DNA of 8,934 nt from Desulfobacterales bacterium (GTDB lineage: Bacteria; Desulfobacterota; DSM-4660; Desulfatiglandales; Desulfatiglandaceae): assembly GCA_022013615.1 (NCBI GenBank), contig JAKLQB010000685.1, positions 1 through 8,934 on the forward strand, given 5' to 3'. Of this stretch, positions 7,008 through 8,934 are shown piece by piece. Position 1 is the first letter of the stretch, and each line of letters begins with the position of its first letter. Position numbers and translations under genes: made by a program. The notes below the pieces were generated by a model that saw only the letters and a list, made by a program, of their open reading frames with translations, ran no database searches and had not been told where the DNA came from.

Positions 7008-7316
7008 TCAGTGTTTTCCGGAAACATCCAGAAGCCTTACTGGTTCGTTAAAGGTCCTCCACCCATGGCGCACACCGGCAGGTATAAAATAGGACTCATT
7101 CGAAGTAAGTGTATTACGTTCGTTGCCTATGAACATCTCCATTTGACCGGCTAAGACAACGCCACATTGGTCAAATGGGTGTTCATGTCCGGTATCTTCC
7201 TTATCCGGACCTATTTCCATGCACACCATGATCAAGTTTTCTCCAATTTCAGCCTTGCTCATGATCCCAGGCCTGAACTCTTCCAATTGTAATGTAGCTA
7301 AGTTCCAGATACCCAT
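7008..7316 (-). CDS. Small single-domain cupin protein
   Basis: A 102-residue protein made of one cupin beta-barrel. Motif 1 is seen as GHEHPFDQCGVVLAGQMEM (43-61), supplying metal ligands His44, His46 and Gln50. Gln replaces the usual Glu, which is common in small cupins. Motif 2 is ESYFIPAGVRHGW (74-86) with His84 as the fourth ligand. It may bind a divalent metal and act as an enzyme or ligand-binding protein, but small cupins are too diverse for a substrate call. The ATG lies at the right end (7316), preceded on its own strand by a purine-rich AAAGGGCGAG that can act as a weak Shine-Dalgarno. It is 58 bases downstream of the isochorismatase-like gene in the same direction, so the two are probably co-transcribed. 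Confidence 0.85.
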   Translation of the reverse strand: MGIWNLATLQLEEFRPGIMSKAEIGENLIMVCMEIGPDKEDTGHEHPFDQCGVVLAGQMEMFIGNERNTLTSNESYFIPAGVRHGWRTFNEPVRLLDVSGKH

Positions 7317-7374
7317 GTTCTCGCCCTTTTATTTCATTAGATATTGATTTTTGCCGATTTTAAATCAGTTATGT

Positions 7375-7917
7375 TTAAGCTATAAATTCCTCAGTTTTCT
7401 TGAGCCGGGCATACACGGGAGATAGGGCCGCCATAAAAGCCCCATGAACAAAATCCGCTGGAATTTTGGTGCCCTCAAATGTCAAATCCCGTGTAGCACA
7501 TGCATCGGTTACCAGTGTACACCTAAAGCCCAAATCAAAAGCTGCCCGAGTGGTTGCATCAACACAGAGATGGCTCATCGCGCCGCAGATTGTAAGGCGG
7601 TTGATATTTGCGGATTGCAGCTCTTCGAGCAGATTCGTTTCCCGGAAGCTATTTGGGAAATGTTTTTTAATAACCTTTTCAGATCCCAGAGGATTCAGCA
7701 GTGCATTGATCTCTACGCCTATAGTGTTTGGCACAAAAAAGGTAGCTCCCTCATGGATGGAAAAGTGCTGAATGTGATAAACTGGTTTGGTTGTTTTACG
7801 GTAAAAGAGGAGAATCTTCTTTGTGTTTTCCGCGGCTACGTCAATTCCGGAAAGCTCCATATTGCCACCGCTAAAATAGTCGTTTTGCATATCAATTATT
7901 ACCAAGGCATCACTCAT
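7375..7917 (-). CDS. Isochorismatase-like cysteine hydrolase
   Basis: A 180-residue member of the isochorismatase-like hydrolase superfamily, which includes nicotinamidase, N-carbamoylsarcosine amidase and isochorismatase. The catalytic triad is readable: Asp9 in ALVIIDMQNDYF, Lys85 in VIKKHFPNSF, and the nucleophile Cys118 in GAMSHLCVDATTRAA. The conserved aromatic and acidic pattern LVTDACATRD (135-144) after the nucleophile helix is also present. Length and motif order fit the family fully. The presence of Cys118 argues for an amidase-type hydrolase of a small amide rather than a true isochorismatase. The metal-binding D-x-H-x-H set typical of nicotinamidases is not evident (the region reads HIQHFSIHEG), so nicotinamidase is not assigned. 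A clear AGGAG (complement of 7924-7928) sits 6 bases before the ATG. Neighbours on the same strand are the GIY-YIG gene 31 bases upstream and the cupin downstream. Confidence 0.92.
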   Translation of the reverse strand: MSDALVIIDMQNDYFSGGNMELSGIDVAAENTKKILLFYRKTTKPVYHIQHFSIHEGATFFVPNTIGVEINALLNPLGSEKVIKKHFPNSFRETNLLEELQSANINRLTICGAMSHLCVDATTRAAFDLGFRCTLVTDACATRDLTFEGTKIPADFVHGAFMAALSPVYARLKKTEEFIA

Positions 7918-7948
7918 AATTTTCTCCTTTTCTCTTCTTTAACAATCA

Positions 7949-8224
7949 TTATTTGCCTGTCCCCTTTTCTTTATCATTTGTCAATTCAAATAATTTAACA
8001 TCTGCCGGCAATCGTTTAATTCTGTATTCGAGTTTAAGGGCTTCGCTTTTTGCCATTTCATCGCTGATGCTAACCAACTCAACCGGTCTCCGTGATCTTG
8101 TATACTTGGCACCCTTGCCTGAGTTGTGTTCTATTACCCGACTTTTAATATCATTGCTGGTACCACAGTATAAAGAGTTGTCAGAACATCGAACCAGATA
8201 AACTATCCAATTTTTATTGCTCAT
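7949..8224 (-). CDS. GIY-YIG domain protein, YhbQ/UPF0213 type
   Basis: A 91-residue single-domain GIY-YIG nuclease-fold protein of the YhbQ-like group. WIVYLVRCSDNSLYCG (6-21) is the divergent GIY...YIG pair with Tyr9 and Tyr19. SRVIEHNSGKGAKYTRSRRPVEL (28-50) carries Arg29 and the EHN motif, and the metal-binding Glu is E66 in LKLEYRIKRL. Family members resemble the catalytic module of UvrC and Slx1 but stand alone; their cellular role is poorly known, with DNA repair or processing being the usual suggestion. The gene is clearly A+T-richer than the transporter genes, and such genes are common in mobile or recently transferred DNA, though no element ends are seen. No Shine-Dalgarno precedes the ATG (TATAACCTCTTATAA on the coding strand), so translation may be leaderless. 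The KEKGTGK tail is low in complexity. Confidence 0.88.
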   Translation of the reverse strand: MSNKNWIVYLVRCSDNSLYCGTSNDIKSRVIEHNSGKGAKYTRSRRPVELVSISDEMAKSEALKLEYRIKRLPADVKLFELTNDKEKGTGK

Positions 8225-8233
8225 TTATAAGAG

Positions 8234-8263
8234 GTTATATTTCGTTATACACGTTAAATTCAA
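8234..8263 (-). promoter_or_regulatory. Weak candidate promoter for the minus-strand unit
   Basis: On the minus strand TTGAAT (8263-8258) is followed after 18 bases by TATAAC (8239-8234). Transcription would begin only a few bases before the GIY-YIG start codon at 8224, consistent with the missing ribosome-binding site and a near-leaderless message. The surrounding DNA is A+T-rich, so chance matches are likely. Confidence 0.25.
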
Positions 8264-8301
8264 AAAATAGAGCTTGTGCTTATTTCTCGCACTATTGAAT
8301 A

Positions 8302-8859
8302 TCATAAATCTAATTTATCATATTCCTGCCTGATCAAATCTTTGTCATAGAGTCTTTCAAGTCTACGTATAATAAAATGGCCCCGCGCCATATTTTGAAA
8401 ATGATCTATAAAAATCGTGTTAATCAATGCCCCACCAGCTGCTCCGATCAGAGGAATAGCTTGGGCAGCAGCTTTCTCGGACACAATTATTCCAAATCGA
8501 GATGCCAAAGTGGCAACGAATTTAACAAGTGCTGGTGCGCCTTCCCTTGCCAAACCTTTTTCCGCAATATATTTTGTCGCATCAGAGATTGTTCGAGCTA
8601 AGGCAGCTCTAACGATAAAATAGCCAGTTTCTGTTCCGTCATCGCTCTTTGACGTACCTCCCAAGGCGAATACTTCTAAACAGGCGATTTTTGTTTCCAA
8701 TAATCTAATCTGTTCGCCTTCACTCCGTGCTATGTCTGCTATGGAGCGGAGCATAATGGTTGTGGTCAAAGGAAGTTCGATTGTTAATGCTGGAAGTCCA
8801 AAAGATCCGCCACCAGCTCCTGTTGCAAGCACGAGAATTTTATGAGTCTTGTCAAAAGA
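8302..8859 (-). CDS. EcsC-family protein, 5'-truncated by fold-back at contig end
   Basis: The 185 C-terminal residues of an EcsC-family protein. Recognisable family segments, in order: GAGGGSFGLPALTIELPLTTTIMLRSIADIARSEGE, then a CLEVFALGG block followed by a Gly-Tyr-Phe motif, then SRFGIIVSEKAAAQAIPLIGAAGGALINTIFIDHFQNMARGHFIIRRLE near the end. The Gly/Ala-rich hydrophobic stretches suggest membrane association. EcsC proteins are poorly understood; the founding Bacillus protein is encoded beside the EcsAB transporter, absent here. The 5' part is missing. Reading on from 8859 towards the window end gives about 21 more in-frame codons with an apparent ATG at 8922, but those bases are the exact reverse complement of the gene's own 8744-8818, so that start is not real. 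The coordinates exclude that copy. The true start lies beyond the window. Residues encoded in the unique 41-nt spacer still look like family sequence. Confidence 0.85.
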   Translation of the reverse strand, partial: SFDKTHKILVLATGAGGGSFGLPALTIELPLTTTIMLRSIADIARSEGEQIRLLETKIACLEVFALGGTSKSDDGTETGYFIVRAALARTISDATKYIAEKGLAREGAPALVKFVATLASRFGIIVSEKAAAQAIPLIGAAGGALINTIFIDHFQNMARGHFIIRRLERLYDKDLIRQEYDKLDL

Positions 8860-8934
8860 AGCTGGTGGCGGATCTTTTGGACTTCCAGCATTAACAATCG
8901 AACTTCCTTTGACCACAACCATTATGCTCCGCTC
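8744..8934. repeat. Perfect 75-bp inverted repeat with 41-nt spacer, ending at the window edge
   Basis: Bases 8744-8818 are the exact reverse complement of 8860-8934, with no mismatch across 75 bp. The spacer is 8819-8859. The left arm is ordinary EcsC coding sequence and the right arm copies it backwards, ending on the last base of the window. A perfect palindrome that follows the coding sequence, and stops where the sequence stops, is best explained by a fold-back chimera (as made in multiple displacement amplification) or by an assembly-graph end. A true hairpin chromosome end or a genuine inverted duplication is possible but less likely. Confidence 0.97.

Noticed and set aside
7345..7367. 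TGATTT/AAATCA stem between the isochorismatase-like and cupin genes as a terminator
   Set aside because: A 6-bp A+T-rich stem is too weak and has no consistent U-tract on the coding strand.
7444..7998. A 184-codon open frame on the plus strand
   Set aside because: It lies antisense to the isochorismatase-like gene, whose catalytic motifs and ribosome-binding site are clear, and its translation shows no family features.
8860..8934. Hairpin telomere of a linear replicon
   Set aside because: The arms are protein-coding EcsC sequence and its inverse, and nothing resembling a telomere resolvase or replication gene is present. A fold-back artefact is simpler, though reads are needed to settle it.

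Overview
The window looks like chromosomal sequence from a Gram-negative bacterium of moderate GC. Two things suggest this: a Sec-exported solute-binding protein with an SPase I-type signal and no lipobox, and bacterial Shine-Dalgarno sites before most genes. The complete branched-chain amino acid-type ABC cassette and the short intergenic heptamer repeats resemble what is common in Desulfobacterota (the former Deltaproteobacteria). That placement is an inference from style, not a demonstrated phylogeny.

Layout. Positions 2-238 hold the C-terminal end of a calcineurin-like metallophosphoesterase. A sigma70-like promoter (289-317) then leads into a five-gene HAAT (Liv) transport cassette on the plus strand: periplasmic binding protein (412-1611), an intercistronic hairpin (1628-1664), the two ATPases LivG and LivF (8-base overlap, GTG start for livF), and the two permeases LivH and LivM (4250-5335). 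A 326-base gene-free stretch follows, carrying degenerate 7-bp tandem repeats and small stem-loops. Two more plus-strand genes come next: an alpha/beta hydrolase (5662-6516) and a small OsmC-family protein (6598-6996).

From 7008 to the right edge all genes lie on the minus strand and the DNA is visibly richer in A+T: a small cupin, an isochorismatase-like cysteine hydrolase, a YhbQ-type GIY-YIG domain protein and a 5'-truncated EcsC-family protein. The first three could be one transcription unit reading leftwards.

How the genes work together. The binding protein captures a small ligand (branched-chain amino acid, amide or other small carboxylate; specificity cannot be read from sequence) and delivers it to LivH/LivM. 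LivG and LivF power import. The hydrolase, OsmC protein, cupin and isochorismatase-like enzyme are small-molecule or redox housekeeping types, and no shared pathway is demonstrable.

The most striking structural signal is a perfect 75-bp inverted repeat with a 41-nt spacer (8744-8818 / 8860-8934). It lies inside the EcsC gene and ends exactly at the last base of the window. It most likely marks a contig end with a fold-back (chimeric amplification or assembly-graph) artefact rather than new biology. It also creates a false start for the EcsC gene. I did not find a convincing undescribed system in this window.
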